In this document: piece by piece, positions 1-9,079 of the stretch
How positions within the stretch are numbered: position 1 is the stretch's first letter
Layout: the number at the start of each line of letters is the position of its first letter
NCBI RefSeq assembly: GCF_018424695.1
Contig: NZ_QTNQ01000020.1
Span: 1-60,766, forward strand
Reading direction: 5' to 3'
Origin: Vannielia litorea
GTDB taxonomy: Bacteria; Pseudomonadota; Alphaproteobacteria; Rhodobacterales; Rhodobacteraceae
DNA: 60,766 bases
The notes under the pieces: model-generated
Told to the model about the DNA's origin: nothing
Seen by the model: the letters and a program-made list of their open reading frames with translations, nothing else
Databases searched by the model: none
Translations under genes and position numbers: made by a program

Positions 1-33
1 CTCCCCCGGCCCGGGCCCCCCAGCCCGGAGTGA
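1..33 (+). other. possible 3' end of an upstream gene (window edge)
   Basis: Reading from base 1 gives ten Pro-rich codons and a TGA at 31-33, four bases before the cbbX start. The GGAG just before that stop can serve as the cbbX ribosome binding site. In other red-type operons the genes before cbbX are the RuBisCO subunits, so a cbbS end is possible. Ten residues are too few to identify it. Confidence 0.25.
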
Positions 34-37
34 CCCC

Positions 38-973
38 ATGAGTGAAAAGCCAGAAACGCCAGAGCCCCCGCAAACCGTCGACCTTGCCGCCGCCTTCGAA
101 GAGAGCGGCGTGCGGGAGGTGCTGCGCGAGCTGGATGAAACCATGATCGGCCTCGCCCCGGTGAAGCAGCGGATCAAGGAAACCGCCGCCCTGCTGCTGG
201 TCGATCAGGCCCGCCGCCAGATGGGGTTGGCCACCGACACCCCCACGCTGCACATGAGCTTCACCGGCAACCCCGGCACCGGCAAAACCACCGTCGCGCT
301 CAAGATGGCCGATCTGCTCCACCGTCTCGGCTACGTGCGCAAGGGCCACCTCGTCACCGTCACTCGCGATGACCTCGTGGGCCAATACATCGGCCACACC
401 GCGCCCAAGACGAAAGAGGTGCTGAAGAAGGCCATGGGCGGCGTGCTCTTCATCGACGAGGCCTATTACCTCTACCGCCCGGAAAACGAGCGCGACTACG
501 GGCAGGAGGCGATCGAAATCCTGCTTCAGGTGATGGAAAACAACCGCGACGATCTGGTGGTGATCCTCGCAGGTTACGCCGACCGGATGGACCGCTTCTT
601 CGAGAGCAACCCCGGCTTTCGTTCCCGCATCGCCCATCACATCGAGTTTCCCGATTACACCGATGGCGAGCTTCTGGAGATTTCGCAGATCATGCTGGGC
701 GAGCAGAATTACAGCTTCGATTCCAAGGCCGAGGCGGCGATGGCGGAGTATATCACCGCTCGCCGGGGCCAATCGCACTTCGCCAATGCCCGCTCGATCC
801 GCAACGCGCTGGATCGCGCGCGACTACGGCAGGCCAACCGGCTCTTCTCCGAGGCAAAGGGTCCGCTTGACGCCGAGGCGCTCTCGACCATAACCGAGGC
901 TGACATCCGCGCGAGCCGCGTCTTCAGGGGCGGGCTCGACCATGACCGCCCGCTCAAGGAGGCCGCCGAATGA
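38..973 (+). CDS. cbbX: CbbX, red-type RuBisCO activase (AAA+ ATPase)
   Basis: CbbX uses ATP to remodel red-type form I RuBisCO and release inhibitory sugar phosphates from its active sites. The 311-residue protein has a Walker A motif (GNPGTGKTT, near residue 77), a Walker B motif (FIDEAYYL, near 138) and the ADRM-type sensor region seen in CbbX rather than in generic AAA proteins. The start is the ATG after GGAG, and the stop overlaps the rpe start by 4 nt (ATGA), so the two are translationally coupled. Its presence implies a red-type RuBisCO just upstream of the window, which is an inference. Length and motifs are normal for the family. Confidence 0.95.
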   Translation: MSEKPETPEPPQTVDLAAAFEESGVREVLRELDETMIGLAPVKQRIKETAALLLVDQARRQMGLATDTPTLHMSFTGNPGTGKTTVALKMADLLHRLGYVRKGHLVTVTRDDLVGQYIGHTAPKTKEVLKKAMGGVLFIDEAYYLYRPENERDYGQEAIEILLQVMENNRDDLVVILAGYADRMDRFFESNPGFRSRIAHHIEFPDYTDGELLEISQIMLGEQNYSFDSKAEAAMAEYITARRGQSHFANARSIRNALDRARLRQANRLFSEAKGPLDAEALSTITEADIRASRVFRGGLDHDRPLKEAAE

Positions 974-1665
974 GCTTTGACCGTTCCATCAAGATCGCCC
1001 CATCGATCCTTTCCGCCGATTTCGCCAACTTCGGGGCCGAGATCCGCGCCATCGAGGGGCAGGGGGCCGATTGGGTCCATGTCGATGTGATGGACGGCCA
1101 TTTCGTGCCCAACCTCACCTTCGGCCCGCCGGCGGTGAAGGCCTTTCGCCCGCATGTGAAAACCTTCATGGATGTCCACCTGATGATCGCGCCGGTCGAT
1201 CCCTACATCGAGGCCTATGCCGAGGCCGGGGCCGATATGATCGTGGCCCATTGGGAGGCCGGGCCGCACCCGCACCGCACGCTTCAGGCGATCAAGGCGC
1301 AGGGCGTGAAATGCGGCATCAGCCTCAACCCCGGCACCCCCGCCTCCGTCATCTCCGAGCTGCTCGACCTCGTCGACATGGTGCTGGTGATGAGCGTGAA
1401 CCCCGGCTTTGGCGGGCAAAAGTTCATCCCCTCCAGCGTGGCCAAGGTGCGCGCGGTGCGCGAGATGATCGGCGACCGCGAGGTGCATATCCAGGTCGAT
1501 GGCGGGGTTGATCCCACCACCGTCGGCCCGCTGGTGGAGGCCGGGGCCGATTGCTTCGTGGCCGGCTCGGCGGTGTTCAAGGGCGGCTCGGTCGATGCGC
1601 CCGAGGTTTACGGCGCCAACATCCGCGCCATCCGCGAGGCTGCCGAGGCGGCGCAGCGCGCATGA
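970..1665 (+). CDS. rpe: ribulose-phosphate 3-epimerase
   Basis: This cytoplasmic enzyme interconverts ribulose 5-phosphate and xylulose 5-phosphate in the Calvin cycle and pentose phosphate pathway. The 231-residue TIM-barrel protein carries the family's metal and phosphate signatures: SILSADF near the N-terminus, [14 protein letters not shown] (about 36-49), [13 protein letters not shown] (about 140-152) and QVDGGV near 176. The start overlaps the cbbX stop by 4 nt and the stop overlaps the next gene by 4 nt. This operon position suggests it is the Calvin-cycle (cbbE-type) copy. Confidence 0.95.
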   Translation: MSFDRSIKIAPSILSADFANFGAEIRAIEGQGADWVHVDVMDGHFVPNLTFGPPAVKAFRPHVKTFMDVHLMIAPVDPYIEAYAEAGADMIVAHWEAGPHPHRTLQAIKAQGVKCGISLNPGTPASVISELLDLVDMVLVMSVNPGFGGQKFIPSSVAKVRAVREMIGDREVHIQVDGGVDPTTVGPLVEAGADCFVAGSAVFKGGSVDAPEVYGANIRAIREAAEAAQRA

Positions 1666-2606
1666 GCCGCCTTGCCGCCCTCCTCGCCCTCGCCGCCACC
1701 CCGGCGCTGGCCTCCGAGGACATCGCCGATAAGTATCCGCAGTCGGTGCTCTACGACAAACCTTACGAGGTGATCCCCGGCGTCTGGTCGGCCATCGGGG
1801 CCACAGCACCGCCCACCTATGAGAACGCGGGCCATAACAACAACCTCAGCTTCCTCGTCACCGGCGACGGGGTGATCGTTGTTAACGGCGGGGCCAACGC
1901 CAAGCTGGCAGAAGCCCTGCACGAAGAGATCAAGACCGTCACCGACCAGCCGGTGAAGCTGGTGATCAACGAGAACGGGCAGGGCCACGCCATGCTGGGC
2001 AACAGCTACTGGGCCGAACAGGGGGTGGATATCCTCGCCCATGTGGACGCCATCGAAGAGTTCCTCGACCGTGGCCCGCAGATCCTTGAGGGGATGCGGG
2101 GCTATGCCCGCGAAAATGCCGAGGGCACCGTGCTGGTGGAGCCAACGCAAACCTTCGAAGACCGCCACGAGATCGACATGGGCGATATGCACATCGTTGT
2201 CATGCACGCGGGCCCCGCCCATGGCGCGGGCGACACGCAGGTCTGGCTGCCCGAGCTTGGCATGATGATCGCGGGCGACATCGCCTTCAACAACCGGATG
2301 ACGCCGATCTTCACCGACACCTGCACAAGCTGCTGGATCGAAACCTGGGAAACCGTCTTCGCCCCCCTTGGCGCGACCTACGTGATCCCCGGCCATGGCA
2401 ACCCCACCAACATGGCGCAGGTCGAGAAGGATACCATCGGCTACCTGAAATACCTGCGCGGCGTGGTCGGCGCGCATCTGGAGGCGGGCGGTACCCTGGC
2501 CGACGCCTATTACGTCGACCAGGAGCCCTATCGCTACCTGGACACCTTCGACGAGCTGGCCACCAGGAACGCGGGCCAGGTCTTTACCGAAATGGAGTTC
2601 GAGTAA
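1662..2606 (+). CDS. exported SoxH-like metallo-beta-lactamase-fold protein with altered metal motif
   Basis: The 314-residue protein has a signal peptide (about residues 1-18, ending PALAS) and a metallo-beta-lactamase fold similar to SoxH-like hydrolases. I start it at the ATG overlapping the rpe stop (ATGA); a longer in-frame extension upstream lies inside rpe and is discounted. The usual HxHxDH zinc motif is replaced: residues 105-110 read N-G-Q-G-H-A. Later ligands look intact (His187 in PAHGAGD, Asp206 in AGDI, His245 in PGHGNP), so it may bind one metal or none. A Cys pair (CTSC, 221-224) lies near the C-terminus. It sits between rpe and the phosphoglycolate phosphatase gene, but no role in carbon fixation is known to me. 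Substrate unknown. Confidence 0.8.
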   Translation: MSRLAALLALAATPALASEDIADKYPQSVLYDKPYEVIPGVWSAIGATAPPTYENAGHNNNLSFLVTGDGVIVVNGGANAKLAEALHEEIKTVTDQPVKLVINENGQGHAMLGNSYWAEQGVDILAHVDAIEEFLDRGPQILEGMRGYARENAEGTVLVEPTQTFEDRHEIDMGDMHIVVMHAGPAHGAGDTQVWLPELGMMIAGDIAFNNRMTPIFTDTCTSCWIETWETVFAPLGATYVIPGHGNPTNMAQVEKDTIGYLKYLRGVVGAHLEAGGTLADAYYVDQEPYRYLDTFDELATRNAGQVFTEMEFE

Positions 2607-2608
2607 TC

Positions 2609-3265
2609 ATGGCCCGCATCGTCTTCGACCTCGACGGCACGCTGATCGACAGCGCGCCCGACATCCACGCCGGGGCCAACCAACTGCTGGAGGCCGAGGG
2701 GGCGGAGCCGATCACGCTGGCAGATACCCGGAGCTTCATCGGGCAGGGGGCCTCGGTTTTCATCGAAAAGATGCGCGCCGCGCGGGGCATTCCTGACAGC
2801 GAGCACGCCCGCCTGCTTGCCGCCTTTGTCGCCCTTTACGAAACCCTCGTCACCCGCACCGAGATTTATCCCGGCGTGGTCGCGGCGCTGGAGGCGCTTG
2901 CGGCGGAGGGGCACAGCCTTGGGATCTGCACCAACAAGCCGCTCGTGCCCTGCAAGGCGGTGCTGAACCACCTCGATCTCACCCGCTTCTTCGGGGTGAT
3001 CCTCGGCGGTGACAGCCTGCCCACCCACAAGCCCGACCCGGCCCCGCTGGAGGCCGCCTTTGCGGCGCTGGGCGACGGCCCCGAGATTTACGTGGGCGAC
3101 AGCGAGGTGGATGCAGAAACCGCTCGCCGCGCCTGCGTGCCCTTCCTGCTCTTCACCGAGGGCTACCGGAAGACGGAGGTTGAGGCGCTGCCCCACACCG
3201 CCGCCTTCTCCGACTTCGCCGATCTTGGCGCGCTGGTCCGGCGGCTGGTCGCGCGGGCCGCATGA
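2609..3265 (+). CDS. gph: phosphoglycolate phosphatase (HAD family)
   Basis: It hydrolyses 2-phosphoglycolate, the RuBisCO oxygenase product, to glycolate. The 218-residue HAD protein has the nucleophile motif FDLDGTLIDSAPD at residues 5-17, a CTNKP segment (motif II region) and VGDSEVDAETA (motif IV). It begins two bases after the preceding stop and overlaps cbbY by 4 nt. In autotroph operons this gene is called cbbZ, and the location supports that specific role over a general sugar phosphatase. Confidence 0.88.
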   Translation: MARIVFDLDGTLIDSAPDIHAGANQLLEAEGAEPITLADTRSFIGQGASVFIEKMRAARGIPDSEHARLLAAFVALYETLVTRTEIYPGVVAALEALAAEGHSLGICTNKPLVPCKAVLNHLDLTRFFGVILGGDSLPTHKPDPAPLEAAFAALGDGPEIYVGDSEVDAETARRACVPFLLFTEGYRKTEVEALPHTAAFSDFADLGALVRRLVARAA

Positions 3266-3960
3266 GCCTCGCCGCGCTCATCTTCGACGTGGACGGCACG
3301 CTGGCCGAAACCGAAGAGGCGCATCGCGAGGCCTTCAACGACACCTTTGCGGAGGCGGGCCTTGGCTGGCACTGGAGCCGCGCGGATTACACCCGCCTGC
3401 TGCGCACCACCGGCGGCAAGGAGCGCATGGCGCGGCACCGTGAGGAGATCGGTGCTTCAGGCCCGACTGACGCCGAGATCGCCGCGCTGCACAAACGCAA
3501 GACGGCCCGCTACGGCGAGATCCTCGCCGCTGGCGGCCTCGCGCTGCGCCCCGGCGTGGCCGACCTCATCGAAACAGCCCGCGCCAGCGGCCTGCGCCTC
3601 GCCGTCGCCACCACCACCAACCGCCCCAACGTCGATGCGCTCTGCGCCGCCTGCTGGGGCCGCCCGGCGGGGGAGGTCTTCGAGGTGATCGCGGCGGGGG
3701 ATGAGGTGGCGGCCAAGAAGCCTGCGCCCGATGTGTTTCTGCTGGCGCTGGAGCGGCTCGGCCTGCCCGCCTCCGCCTGTCTCGCTTTCGAAGACAGCCG
3801 CAACGGCCTCGCCTCCGCCCTTGCGGCGAGTCTGGCCTGCGTGGTCACGCCTTCGCTCTACACCGCGCGGGAGCGCTTTGAAGGCGCGGCGCTGACCCTG
3901 CCCAGCCTCGAAGGGCTCACCCCGGACGCGCTGCCGCAGGTGCCCGCCGCAGCACAATGA
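3262..3960 (+). CDS. cbbY: CbbY-type HAD sugar phosphatase
   Basis: CbbY dephosphorylates xylulose 1,5-bisphosphate, a RuBisCO inhibitor, so it completes a RuBisCO maintenance set with CbbX and the phosphoglycolate phosphatase. The 232-residue protein has FDVDGTLAETEEAHR at the N-terminus, a helical cap, a KKPAPDVF segment and AFEDSRNGLASA, all typical of the beta-phosphoglucomutase/CbbY branch. It overlaps the preceding gene by 4 nt. Its last 44 nt overlap tail-to-tail with the convergent TRAP permease gene. It is the last gene of the cbb operon in view. Confidence 0.88.
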   Translation: MSLAALIFDVDGTLAETEEAHREAFNDTFAEAGLGWHWSRADYTRLLRTTGGKERMARHREEIGASGPTDAEIAALHKRKTARYGEILAAGGLALRPGVADLIETARASGLRLAVATTTNRPNVDALCAACWGRPAGEVFEVIAAGDEVAAKKPAPDVFLLALERLGLPASACLAFEDSRNGLASALAASLACVVTPSLYTARERFEGAALTLPSLEGLTPDALPQVPAAAQ

Positions 3961-5833
3961 CGAGCGCGCCCAGCAGCGCCAGCCCGGTCGCCTCCGCCCC
4001 AAGGCTCACCGCCCCGCCCACAGGCATCACCAGCGCCACAGTCTGAAGCGCGGCGACGGCCACGAAGCCCGCGCGGGTGCCTGCCGTCAGCGGCCTTATC
4101 ATCCAGCCTGTCAGCGCCGTGCCCGCCGCGAAGGTGCCCGCGAAGGCCGCCACCGTGGCCAGAGCGATGTTCACCGGCGTCCCGATCAGCAGCAGCTCCG
4201 GCGCATAGACGAAGAGGAAGGGTGCGACGACCTTCACAAAGCCCAGCCGGATGCTTTCTATCGCCGTCTCGTTCGGCTCCGCCCCGGCAATCGAGGCCCC
4301 CGCATAGGCCGCCAGCGCCACCGGCGGGGTGATGGCCGAGAGCAGCCCGTAGTAGAAGATGAACATATGCGCCGCGATCACCGGCAGGCCGAATTGCTCC
4401 AGCGCGGGGGCGATCAGGATGGCGAGCAGCAGGTAGGCCGCCGAGGTCGGCATGCCGAGCCCCAGCACGAAGCTGGCAACCATGGTCAGCACCAGCGTCA
4501 GAAACAGCGAGCCTGCCCCGGCGGTGAGGATCAGCGAGGAGAGTTTCAGCGCCATGCCGGTGAGGGTGAGCACGCCAATGAGCATTCCAGCGATGGCAAC
4601 GGCGGCGACGATCGGCAGCACGTTCTTCACCGTTTCCATCATCACCGCGACGAGGCCCACCGGCCCGATCCGGGTGGCCTTGCCGAAGAGCGAGACAACG
4701 AGCGTGGTTAAGATGCAGAGCACGGCGGCGGCAGAGGGGGTGTAGCCAACGGCGAGGAAAACGATGAGGCCCACGAGAGGAATGAGCAGGTGGCCGCGCT
4801 TCAGCAGCACCTCGCGCAGCGCCGGGATCTCGGCAGGGTCGGCGCGGCCCAGGTCGAACTTGCCCGCCTCCTCCCGCACGCCCACCAGCAGGGCGAAGAC
4901 GTAGAGCAGCGCCGGGATCAGTGCGGCGGCGGCGATCACGGCATAGGGCGTCTGGGTGACCTCGGCCATCAGGAAGGCCGCCGCGCCCATGACGGGGGGC
5001 ATGATCTGCCCGGCAGAAGAGGCCGCCGCCTCGATCGCCCCCGCCACCTTGGGCCGGTATCCCGTGCGTTTCATCAGCGGAATGGTGAAGGTGCCGGTGG
5101 TGACAACGCCCGCCACCGCCGAGCCGTTGATCGAAGAGAACATGGTGGAGGAGACAACGGCGGTGAGCGCCGGCCCGCCCTGCACCCGCCCCGTCGCGGC
5201 ATGGGCCAGGTCGACGAAGACCTGCCCCAGCCCGGTCTTCAGCAGCAACGTGCCGAGCAGGGAGAACAGCAGGATATATTGCACCGCCACCCCCATCGGC
5301 AGGCCGAACAGCCCCTCGGTGCGCAGGAAGAGGTTGGAGGTGACGCGCGAGAGAGAATAGCCCGCGTGGCCGTAGGTGCCTGGGATCATGTCGCCGAAAA
5401 ACGCATAGGCCAGCGCCAGCACGCCAAGGCCGACCATGACCCAGCCGATCAGGTAGCGCGCGAGCACCAGCACGGCTGCGGTGCAAATGGTGAAAAGCGC
5501 CATGTCGAGCTGGCTGGCGATGCCGCCCGAGCGAACGATGGCGAGGTAATTGATCCAGAGATAGGGGCCGGGGATGAGCACCCCGGCGGCGAGTGCGTAG
5601 AGGCCGGGCCGCAACCATCCGGGCCGCTCGGTGGCGACCACGACGAGCCCGGCGGCGACCATCAGCGAAAAGAAGGTGGAGCGCAGCACCAGCGCGGTGA
5701 TCGAGCCATACCAGGCCGACCAGATGCAAAGCGCGGTGACGGCGATGGATAGCGCGGCCAGCGCGGCGGTTGCTGCGAGGCGTTCCCAGCGGGGCAGGGC
5801 GCTGCCGGGGAGAATATCGGTGAGTGGAGTCAT
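3917..5833 (-). CDS. TAXI-type TRAP transporter, fused small and large membrane subunits
   Basis: This inner-membrane protein is the permease of a secondary, substrate-binding-protein-dependent transporter. The 638 residues are almost entirely hydrophobic helices, with an N-terminal DctQ-like part and a DctM-like part. Conserved pieces include GSAVAGVVTTGTF, AGQIMPPVMGAAAFLMAE and GLGMPTSAAYLLLA. Fusion of the two membrane subunits in one chain is normal for the TAXI subfamily. The binding protein gene is immediately upstream on the same strand (76-nt gap). The 3' end overlaps cbbY by 44 nt, so neither gene has an independent terminator there. Substrate unknown; C4-dicarboxylates or amino acids such as glutamate are typical. 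Confidence 0.92.
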   Translation of the reverse strand: MTPLTDILPGSALPRWERLAATAALAALSIAVTALCIWSAWYGSITALVLRSTFFSLMVAAGLVVVATERPGWLRPGLYALAAGVLIPGPYLWINYLAIVRSGGIASQLDMALFTICTAAVLVLARYLIGWVMVGLGVLALAYAFFGDMIPGTYGHAGYSLSRVTSNLFLRTEGLFGLPMGVAVQYILLFSLLGTLLLKTGLGQVFVDLAHAATGRVQGGPALTAVVSSTMFSSINGSAVAGVVTTGTFTIPLMKRTGYRPKVAGAIEAAASSAGQIMPPVMGAAAFLMAEVTQTPYAVIAAAALIPALLYVFALLVGVREEAGKFDLGRADPAEIPALREVLLKRGHLLIPLVGLIVFLAVGYTPSAAAVLCILTTLVVSLFGKATRIGPVGLVAVMMETVKNVLPIVAAVAIAGMLIGVLTLTGMALKLSSLILTAGAGSLFLTLVLTMVASFVLGLGMPTSAAYLLLAILIAPALEQFGLPVIAAHMFIFYYGLLSAITPPVALAAYAGASIAGAEPNETAIESIRLGFVKVVAPFLFVYAPELLLIGTPVNIALATVAAFAGTFAAGTALTGWMIRPLTAGTRAGFVAVAALQTVALVMPVGGAVSLGAEATGLALLGALVIVLRRAPAAARPG

Positions 5834-5909
5834 TGTGGGTATCCTGCCGCTTGGCGCGAAGGGCGCGCAGGCGGATGGGGCGGGGCCGCGTCAGCCCCGC
5901 CAGAGAGGC

Positions 5910-6833
5910 TTATTGCCCGTCGAAATAGGTCTGCGCGCCGGGGTGCAGATCAATCGGCGTGGCGGTGGCCCGCTCCATGCTGATCTTCTTCGCCGCCGGA
6001 TGCACCGCACCCAGCTCTTCGAGGTTGTCAAAGAGCGTGGCGGTGATGCTTTCGATCAGCGCCGGGTCGGCATCGGCGGCGGCAAAGAGGATTGCCGGGT
6101 CGCCGACGGCCACAACGGCCTCGGATTCGCCCTCATAGGTGCCGCCGGGGATTTCGACGACCTCGTAAAACGGGAACTCTTCAATCAGCCCGATCACGTC
6201 ATCGGCCACCACGGGCACCAGCTTCACGTCTTCTGTGGTGAAGAGCTCGATGAAGGCCGAGGCCGGGGTGCCCGCAAGGATCATCGAGCCCTCAAGCTGC
6301 CCGTTCTTGATCGCCCCGGTGGCCTCGCCATAGCTCAGAAAGCTGACGTTGCCGACGTTGAAGGCCCCCTGCGAGGTCAGCAGCCGCTCGGAAAAGACCG
6401 AAGAGTTGGAGCCCGGGGGGCCGATGGAGATTTTCAGGTCGGCCAGGTCTTTCACCCCGGCGGCTCCGCTCGCCTCGGTGGCGGCGATCTGAAGCAAGGC
6501 AGGGTAGAGATAGGCGATGGCCGCCACGTTCTGGGCGTCGCCGTCAAAGGCGCCGCTGCCGCTCTTGGCCTCGTATAGCGTGGAGGCAGAGGAGAAGCCG
6601 ATGGTCATCTCGCCGGCCGAAACCCGGCGGATGTTCTCGATCGAGGCACCCGTCACCTCGGCATTGGCGCTCACCCCGTCGAGCTTGCGCGTCAGCAGGT
6701 CTGCCATGCCTGCGCCCACGGCGTAAAACACGCCGCCGGTGCCGCCGGTGCCGATGGAAACCCGCTCCTGCGCGGATGCCGCGAAGGCGGATGCACCGAT
6801 GAGTGCGGCCGCGAGGCCGATGTGTTTGATCAT
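5910..6833 (-). CDS. TAXI-family TRAP substrate-binding protein
   Basis: This is the periplasmic receptor for the TRAP permease downstream. I place the start at 6833 (MIKHIGLAAALIGASAF), which gives a clean signal peptide ending at about residue 20 (ASAQE) and 307 residues in all; an upstream in-frame extension adds an arginine-rich stretch with no export logic. The mature protein starts with VSIGTGGTGGVFYAVGAG, the glycine-rich TAXI signature. The gene is divergent from the SDR gene, so the 199-nt region 6834-7032 should hold both promoters, though I see no convincing boxes there. Confidence 0.9.
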   Translation of the reverse strand: MIKHIGLAAALIGASAFAASAQERVSIGTGGTGGVFYAVGAGMADLLTRKLDGVSANAEVTGASIENIRRVSAGEMTIGFSSASTLYEAKSGSGAFDGDAQNVAAIAYLYPALLQIAATEASGAAGVKDLADLKISIGPPGSNSSVFSERLLTSQGAFNVGNVSFLSYGEATGAIKNGQLEGSMILAGTPASAFIELFTTEDVKLVPVVADDVIGLIEEFPFYEVVEIPGGTYEGESEAVVAVGDPAILFAAADADPALIESITATLFDNLEELGAVHPAAKKISMERATATPIDLHPGAQTYFDGQ

Positions 6834-7032
6834 GATGACCCTCCCGTCATACGTGTTCAGCCGGAACCGCCCTGCGGGCGCCGGATGGCGCAAGCTAGGC
6901 AGAAACCTGCTGCAAGCATCCAATACAAATCGCGGTCAGGCTATTCAAAAAGCCGAAAAGCCGCCCCGCCTCCAGCGCTCTGGCCCTCCCGCGCCGTGGC
7001 CCCTAAGGTCGCGCCAAACCAGCGGAGGCCCC

Positions 7033-7803
7033 ATGACACAGACACATGCCAACACCCACGCCCTCATTATCGGCGGCACCCAGGGGCTGGGGCGCGCCAT
7101 CGCCGAGCGCCTTGTGGCCGAGGGCTGCACCAACCTCGTCATCGCGTCGCGCAACGTGCCGCGCGGCGAGGCGGTGGCCGAGGCGATCGGCGCAACCTTC
7201 ATGCCCGTCGACCTGCTCGACACCGCCGCAACCGTGGAGCTGGTCGAAAAGGCCGCCGCCCACATGGGACGGCTGGATGCGCTGGTGAACTCGGCGGCCC
7301 TGACCGACCGGGGCACCGTGCTCGACACCACCCCCGAGCTTTGGGACAGGCTGATGACGGCCAACGCCCGCTCGCCCTATTTCGCCCTCCAGCGCATGGC
7401 GCAGCTCGCCATCGAGGCGGGCCACCCGGCGGCGATCCTCAACATTCTCTCCATCGTCGTCCACGGCGGGCAATCGTTCCTGTCGCCCTATGCCGCCTCC
7501 AAGGCGCTCATGGTCAATGTCACCAAGAATGCCGCCAGCACCCTGCGCCACCACCGCATCCGGGTGAACGGCCTGAACATCGGCTGGATGGACACGCCGG
7601 GCGAAGACGAGATCCAGCGCAAGTATCACGACGGCGGCGATGACTGGCTGGAGAAGGCCGAGGCGAAAATGCCCTTCGGCCAGCTGGTCAAACCCGCCCA
7701 TGTCGCGCCCCTTGCCAGCTATCTCCTCAGCGAGAACGCGGGCGTCATGACCGGCGCCTGCATCGACTTCGACCAGCAGGTGCCCGGCATGTATCCGGAG
7801 TAG
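7033..7803 (+). CDS. SDR family NAD(P)-dependent oxidoreductase
   Basis: A 256-residue classical short-chain dehydrogenase. It has the dinucleotide-binding motif GGTQGLGRAIA at residues 14-24, an N-S-A-A segment corresponding to NNAG, a catalytic Ser region (NILSIV) and the YxxxK motif (YAASK). The C-terminus (TGACIDFDQQVPG) matches family members that act on sugar acids or polyols. The start is the ATG after GGAGGC at 7024; an upstream extension of the reading frame is discounted. It may act on the substrate imported by the divergent TRAP system, which is inference. The exact substrate cannot be read from sequence. Confidence 0.88.
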   Translation: MTQTHANTHALIIGGTQGLGRAIAERLVAEGCTNLVIASRNVPRGEAVAEAIGATFMPVDLLDTAATVELVEKAAAHMGRLDALVNSAALTDRGTVLDTTPELWDRLMTANARSPYFALQRMAQLAIEAGHPAAILNILSIVVHGGQSFLSPYAASKALMVNVTKNAASTLRHHRIRVNGLNIGWMDTPGEDEIQRKYHDGGDDWLEKAEAKMPFGQLVKPAHVAPLASYLLSENAGVMTGACIDFDQQVPGMYPE

Positions 7804-7824
7804 AGGGCCGGTTGGGGGGCTGCT

Positions 7825-7870
7825 CTTCGGCCCTTGGGGTCCTCCTCGCAGCTGCGATGAGGGGCCGAAG
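7825..7870. terminator. bidirectional terminator-like hairpin
   Basis: CTTCGGCCC (7825-7833) and GGGCCGAAG (7862-7870) form a perfect 9-bp stem, and the enclosed segment can fold further (CCTC/GAGG). It lies between the convergent SDR gene and the DUF4123 gene and could stop both. There is no clear T-run on either side. Confidence 0.55.
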
Positions 7871-7896
7871 CGCCCCGAAGAGCTGCCGTGAAGGGC

Positions 7897-8418
7897 CTAC
7901 CCCGGCGCCGAGCCCATCGCCCGCGCCGCGAGTGCGGCCTGCCGCTCCGGGGTCACCGCCTGATGGCGCAGCCGCCCCTTGCCGTCGCGCAGAAAGCGGA
8001 TCGTCGCGCCGGTGTCGGGATCGGGCGCCCAGAAGTCGGTGATCCGGGCAAACCACGGGCCAATGTCCTCATCCGCCGCCGCCCGCATCATCGGCACAAA
8101 CACACGTGGGTCATAGTAGCGAAACAGCACCGCCTTGCCGGTGGGCAGCACCACCTGCTGGCATTTGCGCAGGCTGTGGCGCACCTCGCGCATCGGAGCC
8201 GGGGAGTAGCAGGCGATGCCCCAGAAGTCTCCCCAACCGACCGACTGGAAGGCCTGCTTGAAGGGGGTGCCGGGCCGGATCGGCACGATCCAGGGCGCGG
8301 CGGCGGCCAGCGCCGGGTCGATCCGGCCGCCGAAGAGCGAGCGCGCCTCGGGCTCGGTCTGCACCAGCGGCCAGATCTGCGGCGCGCGGGCGGCGTCCAC
8401 GAGGGCATAGCGCGCCAT
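7897..8418 (-). CDS. DUF4123 protein, putative T6SS effector adaptor
   Basis: DUF4123 proteins (Tap/TEC type) load effectors onto VgrG or PAAR spikes of type VI secretion systems. The start is placed at 8418 (MARYALVDAARAP), giving 173 residues, four bases after the PAAR stop. Family features are visible: an N-terminal YALVDAA strand, an aromatic LFGG segment, a central GWGDFWGIACYSP region, LPTGKAVLFRYYDPRVF and a C-terminal part with repeated short strands. It is the last gene of a five-gene minus-strand operon containing a PAAR protein and a lipase-like effector, and that context strongly supports the adaptor call. Confidence 0.8.
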   Translation of the reverse strand: MARYALVDAARAPQIWPLVQTEPEARSLFGGRIDPALAAAAPWIVPIRPGTPFKQAFQSVGWGDFWGIACYSPAPMREVRHSLRKCQQVVLPTGKAVLFRYYDPRVFVPMMRAAADEDIGPWFARITDFWAPDPDTGATIRFLRDGKGRLRHQAVTPERQAALAARAMGSAPG

Positions 8419-8422
8419 GACC

Positions 8423-9079
8423 TCAGCCCTCCGCCCCGCCGCCGGGGGCCTCCGCGCCATAGGCGCTCATGTGGTCGCCCTCGTCCTGCTGGCGCTCCTT
8501 CTCGGCCTCCTCGCGCTGCCGGTCCTGCGTCCGGCCCGCCTCGCAGCAGGCCTCGACGAAGGGCACGCCGCTTTCGGCGGCCTCGCGCAGCCGCTCGGCC
8601 TGCGCCGCCACCTCCGACATCGAGGCGGCATCAGATACGCCCTCGGGCACCATGCAGACCATCCCGCTCTCGCCGCTCTCGAGGCTGCCTGTATGGAACC
8701 ACTGGCCCACCTGGTTCATCACCCACTGCCCGAAGGCGGCCAGCCCGCCCATGCCGCCGCCCGCTGCGCCGCTGGTGCCGATCAGCACGTTCATCGCGCC
8801 GGTAGTGATGACCCCGCCGTGCAGCGTGCTGTCGCCCATCCGGGCGGCGGGCATGTTGCCGATGTGCACGTTGAACGCCCCGCTCAGCACGAGGTCGGGC
8901 ACGCCCGCGCAGGTGCACATGTCGGTCACCCGCGCGGCGGGCGACATCGCCACCAGAACATTGGGCTGCCCGCTCACCACCGGCCCGCCGACATGGGCCA
9001 CCGGCGGCAGGAAGGGCCCGGGCGGCAGCACCAGCGGGCAGGTGTGAAAATCCATGATCCTTGCAGCAGGCTGGCTCAT
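8423..9079 (-). CDS. PAAR-domain (DUF4150-like) T6SS spike-tip protein
   Basis: PAAR proteins cap the VgrG spike and sharpen it for delivery. The start (MSQPAARIMDFHTCP) overlaps the upstream stop by 4 nt, giving 218 residues. Three PAAR-like motifs are visible at about residues 4-7, 48-51 and 78-81, with His/Cys residues (HTCP, MCTC, TLHGG) suited to zinc binding. Residues about 101-115 form a glycine-rich hinge. The C-terminal third is a charged helical tail (about 130-218) with several Cys residues and no recognisable toxin domain. The effector activity is probably supplied in trans by the DUF2235 protein of the same operon. Confidence 0.85.
   Translation of the reverse strand: MSQPAARIMDFHTCPLVLPPGPFLPPVAHVGGPVVSGQPNVLVAMSPAARVTDMCTCAGVPDLVLSGAFNVHIGNMPAARMGDSTLHGGVITTGAMNVLIGTSGAAGGGMGGLAAFGQWVMNQVGQWFHTGSLESGESGMVCMVPEGVSDAASMSEVAAQAERLREAAESGVPFVEACCEAGRTQDRQREEAEKERQQDEGDHMSAYGAEAPGGGAEG

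Noticed and set aside
1..33. Definite RuBisCO small subunit end.
   Set aside because: Only ten low-complexity codons are visible before the stop, too few to identify.
3858..5729. A 623-codon minus-strand frame overlapping the TRAP permease in another frame.
   Set aside because: The frame at 3917-5833 encodes continuous membrane helices with TRAP motifs; the other is His/Arg-rich shadow sequence.
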